Positions 8,617-17,502 of a stretch of 64,000 bases of DNA are shown one piece after another. This DNA comes from Paenibacillus vietnamensis (GTDB lineage: Bacteria > Bacillota > Bacilli > Paenibacillales > Paenibacillaceae), in assembly GCF_020169515.1 (NCBI RefSeq), contig NZ_JAHMHW010000003.1, forward strand, positions 248,001-312,000. Direction: 5' to 3'. The position numbers were made by a program, and so were the translations under genes. The notes beneath the pieces are model-generated. The model worked only from the letters and a program-made list of their open reading frames with translations. It was not told the origin of the DNA and ran no database searches. Each line of letters begins with the position of its first letter. Position 1 is the stretch's first letter.

Positions 8617-9096
8617 CTAACAATTTGCACCAGCACCAGCACCAGCACCCGGTTCCATATTTTTATTCATTTTATCGAAAATGTCGAGCGCCCGCTCCAT
8701 ATCCGCCGCTGTCATGCCGTCGAACAGCTTATGCATCATTTTGGTCCGCACCGTGTCGATCATCTCGACCGTTTTTTTGCCTTCGTCCGTGATGTCGAGC
8801 ATGACGACGCGCCGGTCGGCCTCTCCCCTCGTGCGTATGACATACCCGAGCTCGATGAGACGGTCCGCGATGCCCGTCACGCCTCCGCATGTAATCAGAA
8901 GCTGCTCGGCCAAAGACGATGCCTTCTGCGGGCCCGATTCCGCAAGGATCGTCAGCATCCTGCCGTGCGTCATGCCCAGCCCGTGCACATTGTAGCTGTT
9001 CCACTCCGAATTGATAAGTCTTCTAACCTGCCGGAAGGACTCGTCCAGTTTTTTCATCAGCGCCAGCCGGCTCTCATCCGATTCGTTCACGCTCAC
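8617..9096 (-). CDS. MarR-family transcriptional regulator with Gly-Ala tail
   Basis: 159 residues beginning at GTG (9096) with AAGGCGG before it. The winged helix is seen at residues about 55-110 (QKASSLAEQLLITCGGVTGIADRLIELGYV, then the wing RTRGEADRRVVMLDITDEGKK). This spacing and the DRR motif are typical of MarR dimers that control efflux or stress genes. No target gene is adjacent, so its regulon is unknown. The last residues, EPGAGAGAGANC, come from a hexanucleotide repeat (8627-8649), an unusual flexible tail ending in cysteine. An extended -10 (TGGTACAAT, 9125-9133) lies upstream. Confidence 0.9.
   Translation of the reverse strand: MSVNESDESRLALMKKLDESFRQVRRLINSEWNSYNVHGLGMTHGRMLTILAESGPQKASSLAEQLLITCGGVTGIADRLIELGYVIRTRGEADRRVVMLDITDEGKKTVEMIDTVRTKMMHKLFDGMTAADMERALDIFDKMNKNMEPGAGAGAGANC
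8627..8649. repeat. Hexanucleotide repeat inside the MarR 3' end
   Basis: GCACCA is repeated almost four times on the plus strand. It encodes alternating Gly-Ala on the minus strand. The unit is a multiple of three, so copy changes would lengthen or shorten the tail without a frameshift. Confidence 0.8.
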
Positions 9097-9189
9097 ACCG
9101 CCTTGTTATCCCTCTTTTATCGAAATTGTACCACAGGCCAGGCACTTATATAGCTCGTTTCGGATAATTCATTTTTCTTTCATCGAGAC

Positions 9190-9232
9190 AAAAACGCCGT
9201 CAAAGCAGCCGGAAAGCTGTTCTTTGACGGCG
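9190..9232 (-). terminator. Terminator of the urease operon
   Basis: Minus strand CGCCGTCAAAG pairs with CTTTGACGGCG around an inner hairpin, followed by TTTTTG. It lies just past the ureD stop. Confidence 0.8.
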
Positions 9233-9243
9233 CCCGCATTCCA

Positions 9244-10125
9244 TCATCCCTGTAAAAGCTTCAGCGGCCGCTTGTTCAGTAGGCCCTCTCTCGCCGCCGC
9301 CCAAAGCTCCCGCATCAGCTGCTGAAGGGGCCAAGCCGCCGTCGAGGCCGCAATTACGGCAACACCATAGCGCTGCGTAAGCGACACCCCGGCCGCCACA
9401 GGGTGTCCGCCCGGCGCGGCATAGCCGTCCAGCGTCTCCTGCAGCAGCTCGAGCAGCCTGCCGTCCACCCGGTCGGAGAAGACGTAGAAGGCGGCGGAAT
9501 GCGTCATCTCCTCCCAGCAGCCCGGTGCCCCGAGCATTTGAGAGGCGGGCTCAATCCGCTGCCGCTGCGCGAAAATCAGCTCCTCGCCATATTGGACCGT
9601 AAGCTCGTTATGCAGGCTGCGGTAATCGAACTTCTCCCCGCGCAGCGTGCGTCCGGGGCAAAGAACGTCTGCCTGCATCCAGACGGAGCCTGCCTGCAGG
9701 CTTACATGCGTCTCGTTGCGCAGCGCCGCATCCTTATAGAGCATCATAGGCTCCGGCATATGCTCCACGACCGCGTGCTCTTCCAAAACAAACGATTGGC
9801 GCATGGAGGATCCTCCCGCCGGAAGGCTCGGATGCACCTTCATATAAGACTGATTCGTGATCATGACATGCGAATGCTTGCCGGAAGTCCATTCCAGCTC
9901 GTAGCGGTCGCCTTCCAGCAAGCCAGGCGAAACGTCCATGACGATGACCGCCAGCTGTTCGTCTACCGGAAAAGCTTTGGCGATCTTGATCGGAGCCGTA
10001 TGGTATTTGCCGCCTACCTTCGTTAGCCCGTCCCGGACGGCGAACAAAGCCCGCAGCACGGAGGTGCGCTCGCGTCGTCCGCCTGCCGCGGCTTCCGGCG
10101 CCGCTGAAGTGATCGGGTTTTCCAT
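9244..10125 (-). CDS. ureD: Urease accessory protein UreD (UreH)
   Basis: 293 residues. It shows the UreD pattern: KVGGKYHTAPIKIAKAF near the start, DVSPGLLEGDRYELEWTSG, then a QSYMKVHPS segment. UreD binds apo-urease and, with UreF and UreG, forms the complex that delivers nickel to the active site. The ATG overlaps the ureG stop by one base (TAATG), so translation is coupled. It is last in ureABCFGD, a position also seen in several Gram-positive urease operons. Confidence 0.92.
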   Translation of the reverse strand: MENPITSAAPEAAAGGRRERTSVLRALFAVRDGLTKVGGKYHTAPIKIAKAFPVDEQLAVIVMDVSPGLLEGDRYELEWTSGKHSHVMITNQSYMKVHPSLPAGGSSMRQSFVLEEHAVVEHMPEPMMLYKDAALRNETHVSLQAGSVWMQADVLCPGRTLRGEKFDYRSLHNELTVQYGEELIFAQRQRIEPASQMLGAPGCWEEMTHSAAFYVFSDRVDGRLLELLQETLDGYAAPGGHPVAAGVSLTQRYGVAVIAASTAAWPLQQLMRELWAAAREGLLNKRPLKLLQG

Positions 10126-10853
10126 TAAGACGCGGAAGGCCTATGGCCGGAAGGGATATCGGACAGCTGGATCAGATGGGAGTGTTCGATTCCGCGTGCG
10201 TGGGCAACCTCATGCGTCAGCCAGCCGATAATGTCATCTAGGCCGTCCTCGCCGCGCAGGTTGGAAAACACATAAGGCCGCTTACCGCGCATTTTCAGCG
10301 TGTCCGCCTCCATTACCTCCAGGCTGGCGCCGACATGAGGGGCCAGATCGATTTTGTTGATGATCAGCAGGTCGGAGCGCATAATGCCGGGACCGCCCTT
10401 GCGCGGAATTTTCTCGCCCTGCGCAACATCGATAATATAAATGAACCGGTCGACCAGTTCCGGGCTGAACGCAGCCGCCAGGTTGTCGCCGCCGCTCTCG
10501 ATGAAAATCATGTCCAGCTTCTCGAACCTCCGTTCCAGCTCCTCGATCGCCTCAAAATTCATCGATGCATCCTCGCGGATTGCCGTATGCGGGCAGCCCC
10601 CCGTTTCCACCCCGATGATCCGCTCCTCCGGCAGCACGCCCGTATTGAACAAAATGCGCGCATCTTCCTTCGTGTAAATATCGTTCGTAATGACCGCCAC
10701 GCTGTAACGCTCATGCAGCTCGCGCGTCAGGCGCTCGACGAGCGCCGTTTTGCCGGAGCCGACCGGTCCCCCGATTCCGATGCGGATCGGCCTGGAGCTG
10801 TCGATTGACGGGCTTTCCCATTCTTGATGCGTATGTCCTTGACCTTGGCACAT
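10125..10853 (-). CDS. ureG: Urease accessory GTPase UreG
   Basis: 242 residues from an ATG with GGGAGG seven bases before it. P-loop [15 protein letters not shown] at about residues 28-42, the nickel-binding Cys-Pro-His motif within [18 protein letters not shown], the family stretch [17 protein letters not shown], and the [11 protein letters not shown] guanine-specificity motif. GTP-driven dimerisation of UreG carries nickel to UreFD-urease. The N-terminus is longer than in many homologues and contains only two histidines (HTH near residues 7-9), not a His-rich nickel store. A 42-bp gap separates it from ureF. Confidence 0.95.
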   Translation of the reverse strand: MCQGQGHTHQEWESPSIDSSRPIRIGIGGPVGSGKTALVERLTRELHERYSVAVITNDIYTKEDARILFNTGVLPEERIIGVETGGCPHTAIREDASMNFEAIEELERRFEKLDMIFIESGGDNLAAAFSPELVDRFIYIIDVAQGEKIPRKGGPGIMRSDLLIINKIDLAPHVGASLEVMEADTLKMRGKRPYVFSNLRGEDGLDDIIGWLTHEVAHARGIEHSHLIQLSDIPSGHRPSAS

Positions 10854-10895
10854 AAGTATTCCTCCCTGTCAGCTAATGAATGATTTGTCCGGACT

Positions 10896-11588
10896 TCAAG
10901 ACATAAATAATCTGGAATAAAGCCTTTCATGCCGGATCATGGCAAGCTCGGCCAGCGGCATATTCGAATGCGCCTCCTCGGGCTCGAGCGAGAGAGCCGT
11001 TTCCATCGCCTGCCCGGTCAGCGGAGCAAGCCTCGCGATAAGTGACTGCCCTTCCGTCTGCCCGATTGGCATCAGCCGCAAAGCGCTGTTAATGCAAGTT
11101 ACGATGCATGTATACAAATAGCCCTGAATCGCCTGCTCCTCGGACACGCCGAGCAGCCAGCAGGCGTATCCGTGCGCCAGCGGGTGGGAGCCATGGCAGC
11201 GCCCTTCCTTCACGGCCGACGCCACCGGCGCCCAGTCCAGCTGCGGATGAATGGCGGCCGCAAGCTGCAGCAGCCTGCGCCCTATCTTCTCCACTCCGAT
11301 GCGCGTCTCCGATGCAATCCTCTGGCAGTGTACGAGCCGTTCGGCCGCAAACAGCTTCTCCCATGCCTGCTCCGGCGCGTCGCGGTAGACGGCCCTAATG
11401 ACCATCGCATCCGAGCTGGCCCAGCTCTGCAGCAGCATCGCGGACACATACCGGTACAACTGGTCGGAGCGGTCCATTCTGCCCTCCTGCACCATCGTCT
11501 CCAGGCCGAACGAATGGGAGAAACTGCCGATCGGCAGCGCCGAATCGAGCAGCTGCTGCATGGCCAGCCATCTAATCGTATCGTTCAC
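10896..11588 (-). CDS. ureF: Urease accessory protein UreF
   Basis: 230 residues from GTG at 11588. This start is preferred because GGGAG lies six bases before it and the protein then begins MNDTIRWLAMQQLLDSALPIG; an upstream in-frame start would overlap ureC. The motif DSALPIGSFSHSFGLETMVQ is the UreF signature. UreF bridges UreD and UreG and gates GTPase activity during nickel insertion. It starts 35 bases after the ureC stop. Confidence 0.94.
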   Translation of the reverse strand: MNDTIRWLAMQQLLDSALPIGSFSHSFGLETMVQEGRMDRSDQLYRYVSAMLLQSWASSDAMVIRAVYRDAPEQAWEKLFAAERLVHCQRIASETRIGVEKIGRRLLQLAAAIHPQLDWAPVASAVKEGRCHGSHPLAHGYACWLLGVSEEQAIQGYLYTCIVTCINSALRLMPIGQTEGQSLIARLAPLTGQAMETALSLEPEEAHSNMPLAELAMIRHERLYSRLFMS

Positions 11589-11623
11589 AGGGTGCTCCCT
11601 TCCCGAATATACGGCCTCTTTTC

Positions 11624-13339
11624 TCAAAATAAAAAGTAACGCTGAGCCATCGGCAGCACGTCCGCCGGCTCACAGGTGACATGCTCGCCGTCCACCCTCA
11701 CTTGGTAGGTTTCCGGGTCGACCTCGAGCTTCGGCGTCGCATCGTTATGGATCATATCCTTCTTCGTCACGGTCCGGCAGCCTTTAACCGGCTCGATGCG
11801 CTTCTGCAGGCCGAGCTCCTGAGCGATGCCGCGATCGTAAGCCGCCTGCGAGATGAAGGTGATCGAGCTGCTGTGGACCAGCTTGCCGAACGCCGCGAAC
11901 ATCGGACGGCCGAAGACGGGCTGCGGGGTCGGAATCGAAGCGTTCGGATCGCCCATTTGCGCATAGGCAATGCTTCCGCCCTTCAGCACCAGATCAGGCT
12001 TTACACCGAAAAACATCGGGCTCCAAAGCACCAGATCGGCGAATTTCCCGGTCTCGACCGAGCCGACCAGATGGGATACGCCGTGCGTAATCGCCGGGTT
12101 GATCGTATATTTCGCGATATACCGCTTAATGCGGAAGTTATCGCCGTACTCGTCATCGGGAGCCAGCGGTCCGCGCTGACGCTTCATTTTGTCGGCCGTT
12201 TGCCAGGTACGGATAATGACTTCCCCAACGCGCCCCATTGCCTGCGAATCGGAGCTGATCATACTGAATACGCCCATATCGTGCAAAATATCCTCAGCCG
12301 CGATTGTCTCGGGCCTGATCCGGGAGTCGGCGAACGCCACGTCCTCCGGAATGCTGCTGTCAAGGTGATGGCATACCATGAGCATGTCCAGATGTTCTTC
12401 GATCGTATTGATCGTGAAAGGACGCGTCGGATTCGTCGAAGAAGGCAGCACGTTCAGCTCGCCCGCCGCCACTATAATATCAGGAGCATGGCCGCCGCCC
12501 GCCCCTTCCGTATGGTAGGTATGGATCGTCCTGCCGCCGATAGCAGCCAGCGTGTCCTCGATAAAGCCCGCTTCATTAAGCGTATCCGTATGAATAGCCA
12601 CCTGCACGTCGTATTGGTCGGCTGCGCTCAGACAGGCGTCGATCGCAGCCGGCGTCGTGCCCCAATCCTCGTGCAGCTTGAGCCCGATCGCGCCCGCTTC
12701 GATCTGCTCGATAAGCGGCGCGGTAGACGAGGCGTTCCCTTTGCCCGTAAAGCCGATGTTCATCGGAAACTGCTCCGCCGCCTCGAGCATCCGGCGCATA
12801 TGCCATGCGCCCGGCGTTACGGTCGTCGCGTTAGTACCCGTTGCAGGTCCCGTGCCGCCGCCGATCATCGTCGTAACGCCGGAAGACAGCGCCGTCTCGA
12901 TCTGCTGCGGGCAAATAAAGTGAATATGCGAATCGATGCCGCCCGCCGTCACGATTTTGCCTTCGCCTGCTATGACTTCCGTGCTCGCGCCCACGATCAT
13001 ATTCGGATGGACGCCGTCCATAATGTCCGGGTTGCCGGCTTTGCCGATCCCGACGACCAGGCCGTCCTTCAAGCCGATATCGGCTTTGACGATCCCCCAG
13101 TGGTCGATGATGACCGCATTGGTAATCAGCGTGTCCAGCACGCCTTCCGAGCGCAGCGCGCCGCTCGACTGCCCCATTCCGTCGCGGATGACCTTTCCTC
13201 CGCCGAATTTGCATTCGTCGCCGTAGACTGTATAATCGTGCTCGATCTTCGCCCAAAGCTCCGTGTCCGCAAGCCTGACCGCGTCGCCGGCCGTCGGGCC
13301 GAACATGGCGGCGTAGCTTTTTCTATCCATTTTGCCCAT
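11624..13339 (-). CDS. ureC: Urease alpha subunit UreC
   Basis: 571 residues from ATG at 13339, chosen for AAAGGAG nine bases upstream; the open frame extends 15 codons further without a ribosome site. Active-site features are visible: the nickel-binding HIHFICP, the carbamylated lysine in [12 protein letters not shown], the histidines in [12 protein letters not shown] and [12 protein letters not shown], and the flap histidine in MVCHHLDSS. It hydrolyses urea to ammonia and carbamate in the cytoplasm. It overlaps the ureB stop by 17 bp. Confidence 0.97.
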   Translation of the reverse strand: MGKMDRKSYAAMFGPTAGDAVRLADTELWAKIEHDYTVYGDECKFGGGKVIRDGMGQSSGALRSEGVLDTLITNAVIIDHWGIVKADIGLKDGLVVGIGKAGNPDIMDGVHPNMIVGASTEVIAGEGKIVTAGGIDSHIHFICPQQIETALSSGVTTMIGGGTGPATGTNATTVTPGAWHMRRMLEAAEQFPMNIGFTGKGNASSTAPLIEQIEAGAIGLKLHEDWGTTPAAIDACLSAADQYDVQVAIHTDTLNEAGFIEDTLAAIGGRTIHTYHTEGAGGGHAPDIIVAAGELNVLPSSTNPTRPFTINTIEEHLDMLMVCHHLDSSIPEDVAFADSRIRPETIAAEDILHDMGVFSMISSDSQAMGRVGEVIIRTWQTADKMKRQRGPLAPDDEYGDNFRIKRYIAKYTINPAITHGVSHLVGSVETGKFADLVLWSPMFFGVKPDLVLKGGSIAYAQMGDPNASIPTPQPVFGRPMFAAFGKLVHSSSITFISQAAYDRGIAQELGLQKRIEPVKGCRTVTKKDMIHNDATPKLEVDPETYQVRVDGEHVTCEPADVLPMAQRYFLF

Positions 13340-13706
13340 TGCCGGAGGCTCCTTTCCAGGCGTCCAGCCTCTTTTTCGTTTCATCCGGCAGCTGGTCCAT
13401 TTCCGCTTTGCCCCTGCTGAGGCCGTTCAGCCCGTACGACAGCTTGGAGCCGCCAAGCTCTACAAGCGTAACGGGCTTCTCCTCGCCCGGCTCGAAGCGG
13501 ACGGCCGTTCCCGCCGCGATATGGAGACGCATGCCGAACGCGGCCTCCCGGTCGAATGCCAGCCCGCGGTTCGCTTCGAAAAAGTGAAAATGGGAGCCGA
13601 CCTGCACCGGCCGGTCTCCGGTATTGACGACGATAAGCTGCCGCGTTCTGCGGCCGGCGTTCAATTCGATCTCGCCCGCGCCAACGCGGTATTCCCCTGG
13701 TATCAC
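13323..13706 (-). CDS. ureB: Urease beta subunit UreB
   Basis: 127 residues from GTG at 13706, with GGAGGAG eight bases before it; the frame runs open for 38 more codons upstream, into ureA. The protein starts [19 protein letters not shown] and has the conserved [20 protein letters not shown] segment. It is longer than the roughly 105-residue standard, with a charged, Gly/Asn-ending C-terminal extension after the conserved GLSRG. Structural subunit of the UreABC trimer of trimers. Confidence 0.95.
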   Translation of the reverse strand: MIPGEYRVGAGEIELNAGRRTRQLIVVNTGDRPVQVGSHFHFFEANRGLAFDREAAFGMRLHIAAGTAVRFEPGEEKPVTLVELGGSKLSYGLNGLSRGKAEMDQLPDETKKRLDAWKGASGNGQNG

Positions 13707-13746
13707 CGTTGCCAACTCCTCCTTTAATATGTATGAAAGCTTATAA

Positions 13747-14052
13747 TTACTGACTGATCGGATGGTGGATGGTGACCAGCTTCGTCCCGTCGGGAAACGT
13801 CGCCTCCACCTGCACTTCATGGATCATTTCGGGAATGCCGGACATCACCTGTTCCCGCTTCAAAATCGTCGTTCCGAATTCCATCAGCTCCGCCACCGTC
13901 ATCCCGTCCCGCGCGCCCTCCATGATTTCGGAGGTAATAAGCGCCACGCTTTCGGGATAATTCAGCTTCACGCCGCGATTCATCCTGCGCCTGGCCAAGT
14001 CGGCGGCGACCGTGATGAGCAGCTTTTCTTTCTCGCGTTCGGTCAACTGCAT
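13747..14052 (-). CDS. ureA: Urease gamma subunit UreA
   Basis: 101 residues, near the usual 100. It begins [20 protein letters not shown] and carries [21 protein letters not shown] and [17 protein letters not shown]-like segments (here [19 protein letters not shown]) typical of UreA. First gene of the operon, 30 bases after the predicted -10 box. Small structural subunit of urease. Confidence 0.96.
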   Translation of the reverse strand: MQLTEREKEKLLITVAADLARRRMNRGVKLNYPESVALITSEIMEGARDGMTVAELMEFGTTILKREQVMSGIPEMIHEVQVEATFPDGTKLVTIHHPISQ

Positions 14053-14081
14053 TTTTCCACCTCTTTGCCCTTAATACCTAC

Positions 14082-14110
14082 ATTATAGTCAGCCGAATCG
14101 GGATAGTAAA
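14082..14110 (-). promoter_or_regulatory. Sigma-A promoter of the urease operon
   Basis: Minus strand TTTACT (14110-14105), 17-bp spacer, TATAAT (14087-14082). The predicted start lies about 25 bases before ureA, so the leader is short. Confidence 0.75.
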
Positions 14111-14118
14111 TGAGTCTG

Positions 14119-14135
14119 CGTCATCTTTTGTGACA
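14119..14135 (-). promoter_or_regulatory. GlnR/TnrA-like operator upstream of ureA
   Basis: Minus strand TGTCACAAAAGATGACG matches the core TGTNA-N7-TNACA with one mismatch (final G for A). It sits 9 bp upstream of the -35 box, a position suited to activation or upstream repression by a nitrogen regulator. In B. subtilis the ure operon is under GlnR and TnrA; Paenibacillus usually has GlnR. Confidence 0.55.
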
Positions 14136-14459
14136 CAAGTGTATACGATTGTGTTCATTCTTCCGCTTTTGAAGCCAAAACAACTACACTTTATTCGCCG
14201 GCCGCCTAAAAATATAACACCTTATTTACATGCCTATACAGGTCGGAATAATCGACTTGCTTCGACGCAATACGACGGCTTGTGCACGAAATGCGGCTTT
14301 TACCTGATATAGCCTTTCGGGTCCATGTTTATACTTTTCAAATTGGATTTTCAAGCATTTCCGCCTAACATCCGGCAGCTGTGCCATTATAGCCAACGGT
14401 TGTCCATTGTGTTAAACTTGAGTATCGATTATTTTATATCCTTACTAGGAGGCACTTAC
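14136..14459. other. Intergenic region between ureA and ilvD
   Basis: About 320 bp, AT-richer than its surroundings. It must hold the ilvD promoter, but only a weak candidate is seen (TTGTCC, 17 bp, TATCGA near 14400-14428). No T-box, terminator or credible short gene is visible. Confidence 0.5.
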
Positions 14460-16145
14460 ATGGCGACCAAGAGAATGCGATCAGATATGATCAAAAAAGG
14501 TTTCGACCGCGCACCGCATCGCAGCTTGCTGCGTGCCGCAGGCGTTAAAGAAGAAGATTTCGACAAACCGTTCATTGCGGTTTGCAACTCGTATATCGAT
14601 ATTATCCCGGGCCACGTTCACCTTCAGGAATTCGGCAAGCTGGTGAAAGAAGCGATTCGCGAAGCCGGCGGCGTTCCGTTCGAATTCAATACGATCGGCG
14701 TAGACGACGGCATCGCGATGGGCCATATCGGCATGCGTTACTCGCTTGCCAGCCGCGAAATTATCGCCGACTCGATCGAAACGGTCGTTAACGCACACTG
14801 GTTCGACGGCATGGTCTGCATTCCGAACTGCGACAAAATTACGCCGGGTATGATCATGGGCGCGCTTCGCGTCAACATCCCGACGATGCTTGTCAGCGGC
14901 GGACCGATGAAAGCCGGCAAAACGTCCGACGGCCGTTCGATCTCGCTTTCCAGCGTATTCGAGGGCGTAGGCGCCTACCAGTCCGGCAAAATCAACGATG
15001 AGCAGCTGCAAGAGCTTGAACAGTTCGGCTGTCCGACCTGCGGCTCCTGCTCCGGCATGTTCACCGCGAACTCCATGAACTGTCTGGCCGAAGGCCTTGG
15101 ACTCGCTCTGCCTGGCAACGGCACGATTCTTGCCGTTTCGCCTGAGCGCAGGGAGTTCGTCAAAGAAGCTGCCCGCCAGCTGATGAAGATCATCGACCTT
15201 GGCATCAAACCTCGCGACATCGTAACGAAGGATGCCATCGACAACGCCTTTGCTCTTGATATGGCGATGGGCGGCTCGACAAACACCGTGCTTCACACGC
15301 TTGCGATCGCGCATGAAGCAGGCATCGAATATCCGATCGAGCGCATTAACGAAGTCGCTGAGCGCGTGCCTCACTTGGCCAAAATCGCTCCAGCCTCCGA
15401 CTGGCACATTGAAGACGTGCACGAAGCGGGCGGCGTAAGCGCCGTTCTCAACGAGCTGTTCAAAAAAGAAGGCGCGCTGAAGGGCGATACGATCACCGTT
15501 ACGGGCAAAACGCTGCGCGAAAACGTCATCGGCTGCGAAATCCAGAATACGGACGTGATCCGCACGATCAACAATCCGCATACGGAGCGCGGCGGCCTTG
15601 CCGTCTTGTTCGGCAACCTGGCTCCTAACGGTGCGATCATCAAGACAGGCGCGGTCGACAAATCGGTTGGCGGCTACCACAAAGGGCCTGCCATCTGCTT
15701 CGATTCCCAGGATGACGCACTGGCCGGCATCGCAGGCGGCAAGATCAAAGAAGGCCACGTCGTTGTCATTCGTTATGAAGGACCGCGCGGCGGCCCTGGC
15801 ATGCCGGAAATGCTCGCGCCTACGTCGCAGATCGTCGGCATGGGCCTCGGCGCCAAGGTTGCTCTCGTAACGGACGGCCGCTTCTCGGGCGCATCGCGCG
15901 GCATCAGCATCGGACATGCTTCGCCGGAAGCGGCTGAAGGCGGACCGATCGCATTCGTTCAGGACGGCGACATCATCGAGATCGACATGAACAACCGTAC
16001 GATGGATCTTCTGATCAGCGACGAGGAATTCGAGAAACGCCGCTCCGAATGGAAAGGCTTCGAGCTCAAGATCAAACGCGGCTACCTGGCCCGTTACGCT
16101 CATCTCGTCACATCCGCCAGCACCGGCGGCGTCATGAAAATGTAG
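14460..16145 (+). CDS. ilvD: Dihydroxy-acid dehydratase
   Basis: 561 residues from ATG at 14460, chosen because AGGAGG lies nine bases before it; an upstream start would have no ribosome site. The iron-sulfur cysteines are in the first CNSYID motif, in [12 protein letters not shown] and in [18 protein letters not shown]; the substrate-binding [11 protein letters not shown] and GRFSGAS regions are present. It dehydrates 2,3-dihydroxy acids to 2-oxo acids in valine, isoleucine and (via valine) pantothenate synthesis. It stands alone, away from other ilv genes, as in many Bacillales. Confidence 0.97.
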   Translation: MATKRMRSDMIKKGFDRAPHRSLLRAAGVKEEDFDKPFIAVCNSYIDIIPGHVHLQEFGKLVKEAIREAGGVPFEFNTIGVDDGIAMGHIGMRYSLASREIIADSIETVVNAHWFDGMVCIPNCDKITPGMIMGALRVNIPTMLVSGGPMKAGKTSDGRSISLSSVFEGVGAYQSGKINDEQLQELEQFGCPTCGSCSGMFTANSMNCLAEGLGLALPGNGTILAVSPERREFVKEAARQLMKIIDLGIKPRDIVTKDAIDNAFALDMAMGGSTNTVLHTLAIAHEAGIEYPIERINEVAERVPHLAKIAPASDWHIEDVHEAGGVSAVLNELFKKEGALKGDTITVTGKTLRENVIGCEIQNTDVIRTINNPHTERGGLAVLFGNLAPNGAIIKTGAVDKSVGGYHKGPAICFDSQDDALAGIAGGKIKEGHVVVIRYEGPRGGPGMPEMLAPTSQIVGMGLGAKVALVTDGRFSGASRGISIGHASPEAAEGGPIAFVQDGDIIEIDMNNRTMDLLISDEEFEKRRSEWKGFELKIKRGYLARYAHLVTSASTGGVMKM

Positions 16146-16154
16146 GAATGTAAA

Positions 16155-16197
16155 TAAAAAGGTTGGCCGGGAGCTCGTCCCGGCCAACCTTTTTTTG
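16155..16197. terminator. Bidirectional terminator after ilvD
   Basis: GGTTGGCCGGGA pairs perfectly with TCCCGGCCAACC around GCTCG, with TTTTTTT on the plus side and TTTTTATTTA on the minus side. It serves ilvD and could also stop the convergent sigma/anti-sigma fusion gene. Confidence 0.92.
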
Positions 16198-16263
16198 TGA
16201 GAGTTATGATCGTCATCTTTCATTCATTTCATTTCGTATCATGTAATGAAAACAAATGAATCT

Positions 16264-17331
16264 TCAGTCCGCAGCCAGACTGCCTGCAAGAACAATCGTT
16301 CCGCGCGGCTCCGACCCGTCCATATCCGGCTCATGGGTAATCGCAATCTGGTCGTAGGACTCAGGGGCGAAGGTGTAATACAGCGCTCCGGTGCCTTCAT
16401 GCGTCAGGAACGTCCCCGCGTTGACAGGCTTGCCGTTCCGGAGCAGCCACACCTGAAAGGCCTCCCCTTCGGCCAGCCTTGGCAGCGATTCCGCTTGAAG
16501 GATCAAGTGCATGCCTTTCTCGTCGTTAACGACGGTCGCAAGCCCATTCGCTTTGCTGTCCTTGGCGGTCGGCGATAACGCAATCGCTTGATTGACCTGC
16601 ACGCCGCTCAAAGGCCTGTCGGTCGATGCGATTCTTTCCTCCAGAGTGATCACCTTTGCGGCAAGGCGCTCCTTCTCCGCCGTCAAGCTGTCGATCTTCA
16701 GCAGCAGCGCTCCCGACAAAAGCAGCAGAGCAGCCGTCGCCGCCATAAAGGAGGGCATGATCCATCGTCTAGCCTTAAACGGCTTGACGGTTATCATTTC
16801 CGTGATTATGCTGCCTTCCGTCGGACTGGCAGATGCCGCCGTTTCGGTATTCAAGGTCATTAGAGCTGTTTCCGGTCCATCATCAAGAAGGGGCTCCTCT
16901 GCCAAGCCCGCCCAAGAAACCGCTCTCATAATTCTGTCCTTCATTCCTTCAGGAGGATGCTCCTCTTCTCCGGAATATTCGAATGCTTGCCCGGACACAG
17001 GCGGCTGCTGCAGCGCAGCTTCTTCTTGCATTTCATCAATCTTTTGTCCATGCTCTCTAAGCCAATCCACCGATAAATTGCGCGCATCCGTAAACATCCA
17101 GCTGCTGATTTTACCGGCCGACTCTTCCGGTTGTGATCCACCCTCGGCATTCCATACGCGGATGTACAATTCCCGTACGATCGATTCGGCTGCCGTCTCA
17201 TCCTTCACGATACGGTATACAAATGCATATACCGGGCGTTCATAACGATCGTAGAGCTGTTCCAGCGCGGAACGGTCCCGCAGCGAGATCAAGCGGATAA
17301 GCAGCTCGTCCGATGCTGCCGCCTCCCCCAT
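16264..17331 (-). CDS. Fusion of ECF sigma region 2 to a membrane RskA-like anti-sigma domain
   Basis: 355 residues. Residues about 8-95 match sigma-70 region 2 of ECF factors (ALEQLYDRYERPVYAFVYRI, then SSWMFTDARNLSVDWLREHG), but no region 4 follows. After an acidic linker there is one membrane segment near 187-208 (WIMPSFMAATAALLLLSGAL) and a short coiled segment. The C-terminal domain resembles RskA (GEAFQVWLLRNGKPVNAGTF; EPRGTIVLAGSL). Classic systems encode sigma and anti-sigma as separate proteins; no separate sigma gene is adjacent. The protein may bind core polymerase, a partner sigma, or act only as a membrane regulator. GGAGG is nine bases before the ATG. Confidence 0.78.
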   Translation of the reverse strand: MGEAAASDELLIRLISLRDRSALEQLYDRYERPVYAFVYRIVKDETAAESIVRELYIRVWNAEGGSQPEESAGKISSWMFTDARNLSVDWLREHGQKIDEMQEEAALQQPPVSGQAFEYSGEEEHPPEGMKDRIMRAVSWAGLAEEPLLDDGPETALMTLNTETAASASPTEGSIITEMITVKPFKARRWIMPSFMAATAALLLLSGALLLKIDSLTAEKERLAAKVITLEERIASTDRPLSGVQVNQAIALSPTAKDSKANGLATVVNDEKGMHLILQAESLPRLAEGEAFQVWLLRNGKPVNAGTFLTHEGTGALYYTFAPESYDQIAITHEPDMDGSEPRGTIVLAGSLAAD

Positions 17332-17366
17332 ACAGGTCTCCCTCCTCGCATACCTACTGCCATCAT

Positions 17367-17395
17367 CATAACGCGTTCAGGAAAAAAGTCCAACC
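17367..17395 (-). promoter_or_regulatory. Sigma-A promoter of the sigma/anti-sigma fusion gene
   Basis: Minus strand TTGGAC (17395-17390), 17-bp spacer, TATGAT (17372-17367). It is a housekeeping-type promoter; I do not see an ECF-type AAC/CGT autoregulatory promoter. Confidence 0.7.
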
Positions 17396-17441
17396 TTTTC
17401 CGACATTTTTTTTGCAATTTCGATAAACTCTTTAAAATTTC

Positions 17442-17483
17442 AAAAACCAGCCTCAGGTTCATGGTAACCCGAAAGCTGGCTTT
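17442..17483 (-). terminator. Terminator of the polysaccharide deacetylase gene
   Basis: Minus strand CCAGC and CGGGTT pair with AACCTG and GCTGG, then TTTTTG, 20 bases after the stop codon. Confidence 0.7.
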
Positions 17484-17502
17484 GATCATCGGATAAGTCC
17501 GG

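Noticed and set aside
14130-14312. 60-codon plus-strand frame between ureA and ilvD
   Set aside because: No ribosome site and no sequence features; probably chance in an AT-rich spacer.
14481-16223. 580-codon open frame on the minus strand opposite ilvD
   Set aside because: Shadow of ilvD; lacks a ribosome site and has no recognisable motif.
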